Source of the DNA: Butyriboletus loyo | Lineage: Eukaryota; Basidiomycota; Agaricomycetes; Boletales; Boletaceae | Direction of reading: 5' to 3' | NCBI GenBank assembly: GCA_038093515.1 | Contig: JBBPSI010000041.1 | Span: forward strand, 98,391-162,390 | Length of the DNA: 64,000 nucleotides | In this document: piece after piece, positions 33,381 through 44,420 of the stretch | How the letters are laid out: each line of letters opens with the position of its first letter | How positions within the stretch are numbered: position 1 is the first letter of the stretch | Made by a program: the position numbers and the translations under genes | The notes under the pieces: generated by a model | What the model was told of the DNA's origin: nothing | Databases searched by the model: none | Seen by the model: only the letters and a program-made list of their open reading frames with translations

Positions 33381-36150
33381 ATGATCCCACGACTCAACGG
33401 CCGGGCAACATGGATCAACGCATGCGCTGCTGGTTCCCCTCGCAGACCTCTTCAGACACGGCCATCATTCGCTCTTTCATCCGTTGAGGGACCGAAAGAT
33501 CCTCCGCTCGAACGCAGGACACTCTCGGTTTACTTTCGGGATGAGATCCTTGCAAAGCACGCAAAGAGATCCGCTTTGGTGTGCAGGCAGGAACGACCCA
33601 GGCCGCACGGTGGCCCTCCCTCGTTAAACATGGGTGTCGGTACGCACCTCGCCTGGGACTTTGAGGAATTTGACAGACACATTCACGCGCTCGCGAGGGG
33701 GCTTGTATCCTTGGGCGTCAAAAAGGGAGATCGCGTTGCGGTGGTGATGGGTAACAATAGGTGCGCGTTACACTGGCAATTCTAGTTCTAGTCAACGGGA
33801 CGCGCGTCATCCTGACCTTTGGTGGATGGGTTCGGCAGTTCGTATGCGTTGTTACAGTGGGCGTGCGCGAGCGTGGGTGCGATCCTGGTGACGCTCAATC
33901 CTGCTTACCGCGTCAACGAGCTCGTGAGTGCTTTTGTCCGATCTGAGGACGGAGTACGACATGTTGAACGTCCTTTCCACATTGCTACTGCGATCCATCT
34001 TAGGTGAACACCCTGAACGTAGCGGGCGTGTCGCACCTCTTTGCCGTCCCACGTCTTCGAAGCTCGCGTTACTTACGCATGTTGTCTGATGCCCTTCCGG
34101 ACTTGCGTTACTCTACCCCGGGGAATATACAATGTGAAGCACTCCCCGCGCTAAGACACCTCGTTGTCGTGAACAACTTGGCGGATCCGAACGCATACCA
34201 ACAGGAAGTCGTGGATACCAAGTGTATTATTGATTGGAAGGAGATGCTTGTGTGGAGGGAGGATGGCGCGGAACAACGACGTGTGCATGAGTGCGTGGTC
34301 GAACTGCGATCGGAGGACGTTATCAATCTGCAGTTTACGAGGTAAGTTTGGGTGGGTTTCTGTATGTGTGGTCGGGCTATGTGACTTGATTTACGCAGTG
34401 GGACGACGGGTGCCCCCAAGGCTGCTTCTGTTTGTGTTTCTCCCCTCTAATCGTATATTTGTCTCAAGGCGTGTGCTAGTTGACCCATCTCAATATTTTG
34501 AATAATGGCATTGGAAACGGTCGGTGTATGTGGTTCACACCTAATGATGTTCTCTGTAAGTGTGGTTCACGCACGACTCAACGCATGACGTTGATATGAT
34601 ATACGGCATAGGTAACGTTCCGCCTCTATTCCACTGTTTCGATGAGTATTCTATGCCCTCTTATCGACCCTCGTGTATCTGACTCCCTTGCGTGTTACAC
34701 GTCTTGTTTTAGGAAATTTAGCCGCATGGTCTCATGGCGCCTGTGTCGTTTATCCCTCAGAGTCATTTGACCCGAGGGCCATTGTCGATGCCGTCGTGCA
34801 GGAACGATGCACTGCGTTGCATGGTGTACCCACCCATTTCCTTGGGGTGTTGGCGGAGGTGAAACGGCGACAGGAAGCTGGGGAGAAACTTGACCTTAGT
34901 CGACTCCGGTGAGTACTCGGCTGCAGAATGTCGAATAGGAAAGGAAACAGCAAACTAAGCCAGAGCGCTGAAACAGGACTGGAATCGCTGCTGGATCCTC
35001 AGTACCCATCGACCTCATGCGCCAACTGATTGACAAGCTGAATTTAGTAGATCTGACTGTCGGGTATGGCATGAGTGCGTCGCAACGTTTGGTCCCCTCT
35101 GTCGTGTCGTGTTTTGCTGATAATATATATGATGGGTAGCGGAGACAAGGTGATATTGATTCGGCGACACTCGACGATCCACTGACCTGGTTCCACAGTC
35201 CAGTCTCCTTTCAGTCTACGCCTGCGGATCCAATCATCAAACGGGTAGAGACGGTGGGGAAAGTGCAGCCTCATGTGAGAGCGAAAGTTATAGACGGTGA
35301 AGGAAAGATCGTTCCTGTTGGCACGCCTGGGGAATTATGCGTCACGGGATATCTGCTCCAAAAGGGGTATGTTTCGTGCATTCCTGGTTTTCGTGTTTTC
35401 TTTCCTGAGTCTGGTAGGTATTGGGAGGATGAAGATCAGACGAAGAAGGTCATGCGTCCGGATCCTGAAGATGAATCTATTGTGTGGATGCATACAGGTG
35501 ACGAAGGGATCATTGACGAGGAGGGTTATTTGAAGAGTAAGTCTATGAGCAAGCTACTAATAATCAAGCTACTAATAATACGTGATGCTGATCCGAGGCT
35601 GTTGCAGTTGTTGGTCGAATCAAGGTCCGTTTCTGACGTGCTCACGGTACAAAATAAATGACGTTGCACTAGGACATCATCATTCGTGGCGGAGAGGTGA
35701 GCCCTCGTTAAATAATGCCTGCGCCGTTCTTGACCTGACTACTTATTTCTACTAGAATCTGTTCCCCGTTCAAATAGAGAATGTCTTGACAGCACACCCG
35801 TCTATAAGAGAAGCGGCGGCGGTGGCAGTTCCGGACGGCAAGTACGGCGAAGTCGTTGGAGCATGGGTACTACTCGAGCCTGGCACGACGATGTCCAGGG
35901 AAGAAGTTCGTCAACTCGTCCGGGACAACATGAACCCGCAGGTACGGGGTGATCTCTGGCTGTGATTTCGTTTAGGCTCACATGGGTGCCGTTGCAGAAT
36001 GCACCAATGTGGGTCTGGTTTATCGGGGATGGCTTGGACGCGGAGGAACTGCGAAAGACTACGAGCGGTAAAGTGATGAAGCACGTTTTGCGACGGTGGA
36101 GTGCAAAGTTGGCCGAGGATGGGGTGGGTCTATGCCGATATGCCGAATGA
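33381..36150 (+). CDS. AMP-forming acyl-CoA synthetase, ACSF2-like
   Basis: Activates a medium- or long-chain acid to its CoA ester through an acyl-AMP. Motifs in order after splicing: SGTTGAPKAAS (phosphate loop, split by an intron at about 34342-34398), LTHLNILNNG, FTPNDVL, PPLFHCF, YGMTETSPVSFQ, MHTGDEGIIDEEGYLKI, GRIKDIIIRGGENLFP and the end motif TTSGKVMKHVLRRW (catalytic Lys). YGMTETSP is assembled across a 10-nt microexon at 35140-35149 (CGGAGACAAG), which supplies part of Thr, Glu, Thr and part of Ser. The start is the first ATG in frame (33381), and the Arg/Ala-rich N-terminus could be a mitochondrial presequence. It lies between HMG-CoA reductase and the fatty acid hydroxylase on the same strand. 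Confidence 0.9.
35140..35149 (+). other. 10-nt microexon of the acyl-CoA synthetase
   Basis: The preceding exon ends TATGGCATGA before donor GTGCGT. Acceptor GGGTAG precedes CGGAGACAAG, and donor GTGATA follows. The next exon begins TCCAGTCTCC after CCACAG. Joining the three pieces gives YGMTETSPVSF, the conserved adenylation motif. Skipping the 10 nt breaks both the motif and the frame. Confidence 0.8.
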
Positions 36151-36249
36151 GCGTGTGAATTGGTTCCCAGGACTAGAGGTGGTCTGATATTTAAATATAA
36201 TTCGATTTATTAGAAAAACTGGATCGCTTTGCGTCCGTCAAAGTCGACC

Positions 36250-37730
36250 ATGTCCGTCTCAAAACGCGTCCGCATCTACACCCTCGAAGACCTTGCCACA
36301 CACAAGTGTGCACAGAGCTGTTGGGTGACGTTGAAAGGAAAGGTCTACAATGTTACCAGCTTCGTCTCTGATCATCCCGGAGGTGACGACCTCATTCTCA
36401 ACAACGCCGGCACAGACGTGGAAAGCATCATGAAGGATAAGGATTCGCATGATCACTCGGAATCAGCGTACGAGATGTTGGAGGAGTATGTGATCGGTCG
36501 TTTGGGCACTGAAGCAACAACCCTTAGTGATGGTGCGTCTATGTACCTGCTTCTCCACAACTTCGTCTCACGTTGCACAAAGACTGGGAAGCGACGGACG
36601 ACTTCAACCCCGAGGACACTGACTCGGTTGAGGACTTTGTAAAGACCCAATTCCTCAATCTCCGAGAACCTTTGCTCCGGCAAATTTGGAATGCCAACTT
36701 CAGGTCTGTTTGGTGACCGAAGTATGTTGTGTAGTGCGTAGTTTTGACCCTCTCTCCAGCAAGTCATATTACTTGAAACAAGTTCATCAACCGCGGCATT
36801 TGAAGGAGTCCGCGCGTTTGTTTGGGCCCGCCGTGCTCGAGGTGAGTTTCCCGTGATACCCCTGGCTAGTGATCAACATTGACTGCGAAATTAGTTGTGC
36901 ACTCGCACGGTATGGTACGTAGTACCCATATTATGGCTACCGATTGCTGTCAATCTCTTCTTGCGCTCAATGTTGCAATTTACCATCTCAATACCGACTT
37001 TCCGGGAGGCACCCCTATTTCCCCTTTCTGCCCTGTCCCTTGTGTCGACGGAAGTGTTTGTCAAGACTTTGTCCTGCTTCTTCCTGGGCAACTTTATCTG
37101 GACGATTTTGGAGTATGCGATGCATCGTTTTCTCTTCCACCTTGACGATCTCGTGCCCGATTATCCCGTTTTCTTGACTCTACACTTTTTGCTTCACGGT
37201 ATTCATCACTATATGCCAATGGACCGGTGAGTCGAGCTGTCGTTGTCCAAGTGTCTTATTTTCATTTGCTTTCAGTTTGAGACTCGTCATGCCACCGATC
37301 ATGTTCGCCGTCCTTCAAGCACCGTTTACAAGGCTTGCATACGTACTGTTCCCGACTGCTGTTGCAAACGGTATCATTTCCGGCGCATTCACATTCTGTG
37401 GGTATTTTACCTACCTGACGTTTTGCTGAGCTTAATTTCTCGCCAAATCTATAGACGTTGTGTATGATTGCATGCACTATGCGTGAGTATGCCTACTTCC
37501 ATCCTGGCTTGCATGTTCATCTCTTCATCTCTTGCAGGTTACACCACACCAGGCTCCCTGCATACATGCGGGAGATGAAGAAATACCACTTGGCCCATCA
37601 CTACAAGAACTTTGAGCTCGGGTTCGGTGTTACCAGTACGTGTCATCGTTATTGTGTCAAATTGCTCTCTGACGCATGGGCTACAGGCAAGATTTGGGAC
37701 TATGTTTTCAACACTGTGCTCCCAGTGTAA
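36250..37730 (+). CDS. scs7: Fatty acid 2-hydroxylase with fused cytochrome b5 (Scs7/FA2H type)
   Basis: ER di-iron hydroxylase that adds the alpha-hydroxyl to the fatty acid of sphingolipids. The N-terminal cytochrome b5 domain has the heme ligand motif DHPGGDD and a second His in SHDHSESAYEML. The C-terminal domain carries the iron-binding His clusters HRFLFH, LHGIHHYMP, LHHTRLP and YHLAHHYKN between hydrophobic helices such as VWYVVPILWLPIAVNLFL. About six introns. The ATG at 36250 follows an AT-rich stretch (TTTAAATATAATTC). Only 99 bp separate it from the upstream stop, so the promoter is very compact. The stop is at 37728-37730. All clusters present; likely active. Confidence 0.93.
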
Positions 37731-37911
37731 GCATGGGATAGCCGTGACCACCGAGGGAACATATTATGGGCATATCAACGTTGATTCGTTTGTCAGATAG
37801 ACTATCCTACTTTATCAGAATGGTGTAATGCATATCTACTCAGAAAGCTAGAGCCATAATAGGCACAGCCACATTTCGTTAAGGTATTCCTCAGGCTACA
37901 CTCATCGTGGG

Positions 37912-40900
37912 ATGCCAGCAAACAAGGTTAGTATCGGTGTGGACGAGGCGTCCTTGCTCAAGGCCTACAAACTAAGCACACTCAGTCCGACGTGAGTCCG
38001 TCGACGTCCTATGAAGTGACCCGCTGACATGCATGACTGCCAGGAAGTGGGAAGAAGTAGATTATGACTTGGAAGATCCACTATCTGACGTCGTCACCTC
38101 GGTCGGTGGGGACGGTGACGGCGATCCGTTGGGTCTAGGTGCTGCTGTTGAGTGCGCCAATCACTTCATTGTTCCTTGACATCTTATTAACCACCATTTT
38201 CCCAGTATTCGGAGCATGGACGCCGAAACGAGTAGGAACTTACGAGCCGTTGTACTCTAAGCCGGGTCTGACAAACGTTACAGAGGCCACTGTCATGCTA
38301 AGCTCAAAGTCGTTCGACCCCAAGGCATTCCTGGCCGCGGTTCACCCCAATGCGACGTACCAAGACTTGGCTGCTGGCATATCTCATCTTCAGGCGTCCA
38401 TCGACGCACGGTCGGAACAGGTTCGAGTGCTTGTCGAGGACAATTTTGATCGTTTCGTCGCGGTGAAAGCGTCTACGGATGGTAAAATGCTCTACAAAGT
38501 ATCTTCCCGACCTTGTCGCTCACGGCACACACACACAAGCTCTGTATGCTGAAATGCGCGAAGGTCTCTTGTCGGACGCCAACGAATATGCGTCGAAGCC
38601 GCTTATTGATCACCTGAAATGTAGGCCCGGCGTACTGGGTTTTCACTATGAGGTTCCTTTCACTGAGCATTGTGTGTCTGCATAGGTTCTACCGTTAAGG
38701 CTAACCAGGTGTTCCTTCCCGTCTTGGAGAACTCGGCCAAGGCGCAGAGACTGCGTACTACGCTTTCCGTGTTCGAACGCTCCAAATTCTTTTTCAGTCT
38801 ACCAGGATCTCTTGCAGAATTCATCGAGGCGGTCAGTTGGGAGAACTGTTTTATTATGTCTGATTGCCGTGATTGAGTTTATTTTTTCTTCACACAGGGC
38901 AAATATGAAGCTGCTTTACGAACGTACAACAAGGGCAAATTTCTTCGAGATTCTCGGCAGGGGCAAATGGTACCAGCAGAGTCATCGGCCAACGGAAAGT
39001 CGGATAGCGGACCCGCGTCCGAACAGAAACGGATACTGGAAAAAGTCTGGTCTAATGTCGAAAAGGTCGTGGCAGAGATGAAGTCTCTTCTCTTGTCAAA
39101 ATTACAAGAACCGAGTCGGAGTGTCGAGGAGCAGGAGAAAACGATCGAGTATGCTGTTTATTGGTCTGAAACACTCGTTCGGTGACTGATCGTCCGGAAG
39201 GATTCTGTTAGAGTTGAACACATCAGAAGATCCGATATGGACTTTTTTCGATAGCCAACATACCCATGTCATGAAGCAGATCAATGCCTCGTATCGATCG
39301 GGTGTCGAAGCCATCAACAGTGGGTGCATTCATCGCTGATAGGAAGTTACTAATTTCCCCCCAGAATCATTGAGCGAAATCCCTCCAGAAATAGGTGATT
39401 CTGGTGGTCTCAACAATTCACTTAAATCCCAACTGCAACTATGCCTTGCTTCCCTTGAGACGAAACAACCTGAAACGGTGATCGGTGGGTTCTAATATAG
39501 TTCTCAGTCTGGTTATTACTCACCGGATCCGCAGCCCAGAGTGGAGGTCATGAAATCTGGGAGGCCATCTTCGAAATGGTCAAGAACATGTCTGAAACAT
39601 TGTTATCTTCGCTTCCTAATTTTTGGAAGATTGCTAGAAGCTTTATTGAAGGGAAGTTCAAAAGGGTACGTTTAACGTTCGATCATGGGATGATATCCTC
39701 ACGCCAACAACTTCAGCCGTCTGGCTCACGACGAAGTGCTCAGCAATGTAGCCAAATGGCGCTTGACATCATAAAACTCTATGTTTCACTTTTGTCTGAG
39801 TGCTTCAGTCTCTCTGATACAGTTGTGATGCAAAGAAATAATAACGACCCCTCACCAAAATTGCTTCCGAGACATTCAAATTCATTGACCACTGCCCACT
39901 TTCTGGTCAAGATCCTCATTGAGATCCAAGATTGTGCCAATGAGATGACGGGAATGGACATCGTTCCTGACGCTAGCTCGAGTCTTGGGAATCTGGTGGA
40001 AAGCGCTCGATGGAAATTTGGAGACATCCTCGTCCGTGCTTGGTTACGAGGTTGTCACCGCGATCTTCTTTCATGTATGCTGCTGACCATGATGACCAAC
40101 AGACGCAGCTCTGTTCCACCTCCTCGAAACGTGGACACCATCTACGTCGGATCCTTCTGTGACACAATTTATGTCTCTGCTTGACGTGTTCCAGAGACAT
40201 CTGACCACGTCTGCACTAAGATTCGCCGGAGGGATCGAGCTATCGTCGACTTCTTCGTCATTCCGGACAATACAGCAGAACCAAATCTCGTCTGCGTCCA
40301 CGGCGAAGATCACGAAAGCATTCCTGGATGCGGTTTACGCATTCTTAGATGGCTTGATTCATCTGACTTCACCTGAGTGGTCCATAACCACGGAGAGTTC
40401 TAGTCCAGGTCAACCATCGCCATCAAACCCTTTTGATTTGAACGATGTAGTGAGTACGATAGATTGATAAGAATTCATATGTCTGACAGTTGAACAGGAC
40501 ACCAGACTGCTTCTCATGCTGTCCAACTTCGTGTACCTCTCGGGAACTCTGATTCCCAACATGATTTCTCATCTCGAAAGTGCATTTGGTGTGTACAAAG
40601 AAGATGATCGCAATGTGCATTTTTCGTTATCGTAATACCAGGAATACTGACGACGCCTCTCGCTGTAGGCGCTCGCCAAGGTGGTACAAGCGTTGGACAA
40701 GAGGTTGTTTGATTCGTACGTGATGCCCAAGTCTGGCACGGTGACCAAGATACTGTGGGAAGGCATTCTGGACCGCGACATGGACTGGTATGAGACCCCC
40801 CAACCCACTGGTAAGCACGATGTCTGAAACTCGCTGATTACGAGGGTTCTGAATCCCAGACAGAAATTCGGCCTTACATGTACCGAGCGTCGATGACGCT

Positions 40901-41411
40901 GGTGGAAATTCATGCACAAGTCAGTCGCGTTTCGGAAGGACTCCTCGACCGGGTTTTGCACGCGCTCGTTGAGGATGCCGCAGACGAGGCCTTGCGCTCT
41001 TTCCAGCAGGTCAAGCGCTTCGGAATGGGTGGAATGTTACGGGTGGGCAATTACCGTCGCTTATTCGGGAGTTTGCCGAATGCTTATTATGTACGCCAGG
41101 CGACTCTTGAAATTGAGTTCCTGCATCAAACGTTAGCCCGTTACGTTTCGCCTGTGGCGACGAAGACGCTTTCCGAACTGTATAACAAGATATCCATGGC
41201 GTATGCCCGTCGTGCCGGGGACGAGAACCTACAGGCGCATCTTGACAACGTCAAGAAGATACTGGCTGAAAGTCGGCGGGCGACGAGCATCGAGTTTATG
41301 TGTTTCAGGCAACCAAAGGAAAAGAATGGTTCGAAAGCGACGAACGGAAAGTCGAAATCGAAAGGGGAAAGTACCCCACGTTCTGCCGGATGGAAGCGGT
41401 CGGCTGCTTAA
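37912..41411 (+). CDS. sec5: Exocyst complex subunit Sec5 (EXOC2)
   Basis: Rod-like subunit of the exocyst, which tethers secretory vesicles at growing tips. It starts [21 protein letters not shown]. The best-conserved block is the N-terminal helical region with [82 protein letters not shown] and [16 protein letters not shown] long helical remainder follows and ends [13 protein letters not shown] (stop 41409-41411). About a dozen introns. I see no Ral-binding IPT domain at the N-terminus, as expected for fungal Sec5. Orientation matches the lipid genes upstream. Confidence 0.85.
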
Positions 41412-41900
41412 AGGATGGTTTGTACGATTATTCGAGTACAGTACAGTATCAGAGTCTTACAATGTTGGGACGAACTCGTTACTATTGAAATTGCCGACCG
41501 AGAGAAGGTGACCGTCATGCGATATGTAGTCTCGTCTGGTCGATTGGATGAGGATGTGTGATGGATTGCAAAGTTGGGCCAGCTTCCGTGCCACATCCCA
41601 CTGGTTCGGTAGGGACTCTGACAGCAGTGGCCCTCGCCGCGCGTCGCGAAACGTCGACTCGGCAGGGGTTGCAGTGGCAACAATAACGCCCTTCCTAATG
41701 CCGTGGTGATTCGGATCGCTATCAGAGTCTATGAAGGCCGCTTGCACATGTAGGGATACATGTCCCCTTGATATAGCAGCATCCCTCGTCGGTGATTTGT
41801 CCACGCCGAAACGAGCGCCCAGCTCGCTAGCGCTCATATTATTAGGCAACCCACGCCGAGCAAGCACCCCACCGTCCTTCCTCCACCTCCCTTCCCAATA
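41412..41900. other. Intergenic region before CorA-like copy C
   Basis: No supported gene. A 309-codon minus-strand frame spans this gap and the first exons of the CorA-like gene, but it is the antisense shadow of conserved sequence. Confidence 0.5.
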
Positions 41901-44125
41901 ATGGCCACAACACCCGCCATTCCAGTTACATTTCCCGGTGAGGACCAGTGGGATGTATCGAACTTTCGAGAGGACCAAAAAGTCCCACCACCCAGGTGAA
42001 CTTCCACGCAGTTTTTGTGTGTGGCGCCTGCGGAGGATGCTGATTGTCTGATAGGTACCGCCATGCCGCACCATCAGCACCATGGCCATGGATGGATTTC
42101 GACAAGGACGATGCCAATGTCGTACCGCTTTCGCCTGGTGCACACGAACCGTGGAGCAGATATCCTCAGAGTCACTTCGCAAACTGGACCCCCGACCAGG
42201 TGAAGCGGTGCCGCATGCTGACAATTTGCCAAACGCAAAATACATGTCAAATACACAAGGTGGACGTATTCGAGGATGGAACGTTTCACAGGCCTGAGGA
42301 CGAGAGGGCACGGCCTCGTGAAGTACACTCGGACCTTGCTTCAGCACTGCAATTTTGGGACGAGCTACAGGGACAAGTACGCGCATTGTTTTTTTCGTGC
42401 CATATCGCTGGTGGCGAGTCTGAGCTATCTAATAGCTTGATTCAAACCTCCGCGTTCGGGCCCTTTTCGTCGAGGACATTACCTTGGATGTGCTACAGAT
42501 ATTAGGTGCAAGGTGCGTTGGCTGCGCCGAGCTTCTACTCCATTCTCATGGCACCCAGGTATAACATTGAGCCCTTTTTCTTTGCCTCCTCTGCAAACTG
42601 GATTCCATCACGATACCAAGAAGACCCATACCACGGGAAAGGAGATCGTGCGTGATCTGCCTGACGTTATGACTGTGTCCAGCTCACACTATGTAGACAT
42701 CACCGTTGTTCTCCCGTTTATACGCGCAGTCAACAATCGGCAGGCGAGGAGCAGTCCCACACCATCAAATGAGACACAGCAAACAGGAGAAAAAGGGCCA
42801 GAAAAAGCATCAGTACCCGTGACAGGTATCTGTCGCATTTAATTCCAAGCCGATAACAACTAACTTGGGTTAGATAAGAACCAAACCATCGACACTCAGG
42901 CTCCTCTCGTCCTCTCATGTATGTTAAAGTATCGCAATGCATTCGATATGCACGGACTGACGATTGCCCAGCCGAAAAAATCTTGCTACAAGATTTACTC
43001 GCCATACACATGGTCCGCAGTATGGAAGATAACGTCATCATATCATATCACCACAATTCGGATTTTCAGAAGACAACAGCTAAACGCCTCCGATCTCTTG
43101 TGCAAAGAACTGGTGATAGTGTATATTGGTCGAAACTCTACGGCAGATCAAAGGATCCCACATTTGTATTTCTTGCTAGCCTCTGGTACGCCCTGTATGC
43201 GTGGGACGAGGCGCTCGAGGTGCTTTACGCATATTTGAGCGAGCGGCTCGTAAGACGATCTTCCCTCGACATTTATTTGTGCTCAGATGATTCTTGCAGG
43301 AAGGGTTCTTGCAGGAAGCTGGCGACATCACGACACGTATGCTGCATACGCGAGAGTTGCACAAGCTGCAGGCTCACCTGCTCTACTATCAACAACTTCT
43401 CCGCGACTTTTGTAAATCGGTCGAATTCGTGCAAAATACGCCCAACCCAGCCATGGACGAAGATCCTGGCCGAGAAAATTCCATGAAACTATTGAAGCGT
43501 GAATCGGACAACTTGCTGTCTGAGATCCAGCGATTGGAGAAGCAGAGGCAGATACAATCGGACCGGTTAAAGAATGCGATAGATTTGGTTTGTCGCTCGT
43601 GGTACTCTCCAGCCGTGGATCTCCTAATGGAATATGAGCAGTCCTACTCCACTGTCAACATTGAAGATAGTAGAAGCATGCAAGATTTGACCAAGGCGAC
43701 CATGCGGGACTCTGCTGCCATGAAACAAGTGAGCGTGAACGTTGGTGGTCTTGCTTTGTGGCGCTTACGGACGGTCACCAGATTTCATACCTGACTATGA
43801 TATTCGTGCCTGCAAGTTTCCTTTCTGTGAGTTGTTTGTGTCATCAGTCGCCATCTAAGACTTATGGTCACGTCGATAGAGCGTGTTCGGAATGAACGTC
43901 GCAGAGATCAACCCTGGTACCCTCGAGACCTTGGCCAACTATATTGCGAGTACTGTTATCCTGACAGCGATCACTGCATGGATCGTGGTCGCCATGCAGA
44001 ATCACAGTTCCTTCCACCCAGGCGGACGTCATGTCGTGAAACGTATCGCCTGGCCTGCTTTTTATGCCTACACCTTGATGTCGACAGCGAGCAAGGTATT
44101 CCGTGGCCGGCAGACTGTCAGATGA
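41901..44125 (+). CDS. CorA-like two-helix membrane protein, copy C (GMN retained)
   Basis: Third member of the family at 18337-20553 and 22029-24279, on the plus strand. It starts MATTPAIPVTFPGEDQWDVS (ATG 41901). Shared blocks are RHAAPSAPWPWMDFDKDD, PFFFASSANWIPSRYQED, ITVVLPFIRA, TGDSVYWSKLYGRSKDPTF, TRELHKLQAHLLYYQQLL, RLEKQRQIQSDRLKNAIDL, SYLTMIFVPASFLS and VFGMNVAEINP, then a second helix (STVILTAITAWIVVAM). Unlike copies A and B it keeps the GMN signature of CorA channels. The exon structure follows the other copies, including an intron between the first helix and GMN. Best candidate of the three for real ion transport; not proven. Confidence 0.82.
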
Positions 44126-44420
44126 TCATGCAGGACATTGTGGGTGATATATTGATTTTGGATGTACCGTAGACACTTTCTCCACCACCGGGGGTCGTGG
44201 AGACGGACAGATGGGGTTAGCTAATGCATATACATGTCTGTTCAAAGTTCAAAATTCTGAGTTCGTTTCGGGTGGCTTCGCAGTTCTTTCGGTGCTATGG
44301 ACCGGGTGATCCGACCGACTCGTTGGCTATTATTCATTTCCGTCCAAACGTACCACGAGTTGGAGTCACCCCCACCTTATCTCCAGGTGCAAGAGCGACA
44401 TTGTACAATATCACTGACGC

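Noticed and set aside
41457..42386. 309-codon minus-strand open frame
   Set aside because: It runs antisense over the first exons of CorA-like copy C; the sense side matches two paralogues block by block, so this is a shadow.
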